This document shows, piece after piece, positions 32,234 to 32,264 of a stretch of 32,264 bases of DNA; the stretch's first letter is position 1; each line of letters starts with the position of its first letter. The notes below the pieces were generated by a model, which was not told where the DNA came from, made no database searches, and worked only from the letters and a program-made list of their open reading frames with translations. The position numbers were made by a program, and so were the translations under genes. Origin of the DNA: Saprospiraceae bacterium (GTDB lineage: Bacteria > Bacteroidota > Bacteroidia > Chitinophagales > Saprospiraceae); contig JALSKB010000014.1 of assembly GCA_026989035.1 (NCBI GenBank), forward strand, positions 1 through 32,264, given 5' to 3'.

Positions 32234-32264
32234 CAGCTCTGTATTTTTTCTCACCGCAGCAGCA
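32226..32264 (-). repeat. 39-bp direct repeat, copy 2 (runs off the window)
   Basis: Identical to 29404-29442 over all 39 bases available. The identity may extend beyond the window edge. Confidence 0.9.
32251..32264 (-). CDS. C-terminal tail of a further gene, probable paralogue of the T9SS type B protein
   Basis: Only the last codons (LLR then stop, TCA on the plus strand at 32251-32253) are inside the window. They and the 25 bases downstream are identical to the end of the 763-aa T9SS type B gene, so a duplicated or gene-converted paralogue probably continues past the edge. Too short to identify independently. Confidence 0.45.

Overview
The window looks like chromosome of a Bacteroidota bacterium, most likely a Saprospiria-type lineage (inference). 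The evidence is four secreted proteins with type IX secretion (T9SS) C-terminal signals, carboxypeptidase-regulatory-like TonB-dependent receptors, menaquinone synthesis by the futalosine route (mqnA, mqnE), a DUF3822-rsmD pair, and many promoters of the Bacteroidota form TTG-N19-21-TAnnTTTG. Gene content is mostly ordinary housekeeping, redox and envelope functions. No phage, IS transposase or CRISPR array is visible.

Layout. 1-2.0 kb: 3' part of a GMC oxidoreductase and a small lipoprotein. 2.1-7.3 kb (minus): Mn-type superoxide dismutase, a secreted T9SS endonuclease I and a large TonB-dependent receptor. 7.5-10.1 kb (plus): paaG-like enoyl-CoA hydratase/isomerase and the GTPase meaB. 10.2-12.1 kb: molybdenum cofactor genes, with a MobB-like/MobA fusion facing a moaD-moaE pair. 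12.2-13.2 kb: a trypsin-like protease carrying an EAD11-like effector-associated domain, a type of architecture linked to bacterial conflict/immune systems. 13.5-18.6 kb: a lone heme-copper oxidase subunit III, a dockerin/cohesin-like T9SS protein and a second TonB-dependent receptor. 18.66-18.75 kb: tRNA-Ser(UGA). 19.2-23.8 kb: lipoprotein msrA converging on a five-gene minus-strand run (membrane-anchored hypothetical, DUF3822, rsmD, mqnE, mqnA). 24.0-27.4 kb: tsaD diverging from a DUF4230 gene plus lipoprotein. 27.5-32.2 kb (minus): a seven-repeat propeller-like T9SS protein, a T9SS type B (gliding-motility C-terminal) protein and a small lipoprotein gene with a heptanucleotide tract at its 5' end.

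Two non-coding signals stand out. First, a family of about 104-bp structured repeats (TATACCC...GGGTATA ends, two GC-rich hairpins) occurs seven times in this window, plus one larger palindromic relative. The copies sit at gene boundaries: just upstream of start codons (coxIII-like, TonB receptor, DUF4230, msrA) or immediately after stop codons (endonuclease I, protease). Second, seven tandem 7-bp units lie between a good promoter plus ATG and the body of a lipoprotein gene. The ATG is currently out of frame, and loss of one unit would restore the frame, which is the pattern of a phase-variable contingency locus.
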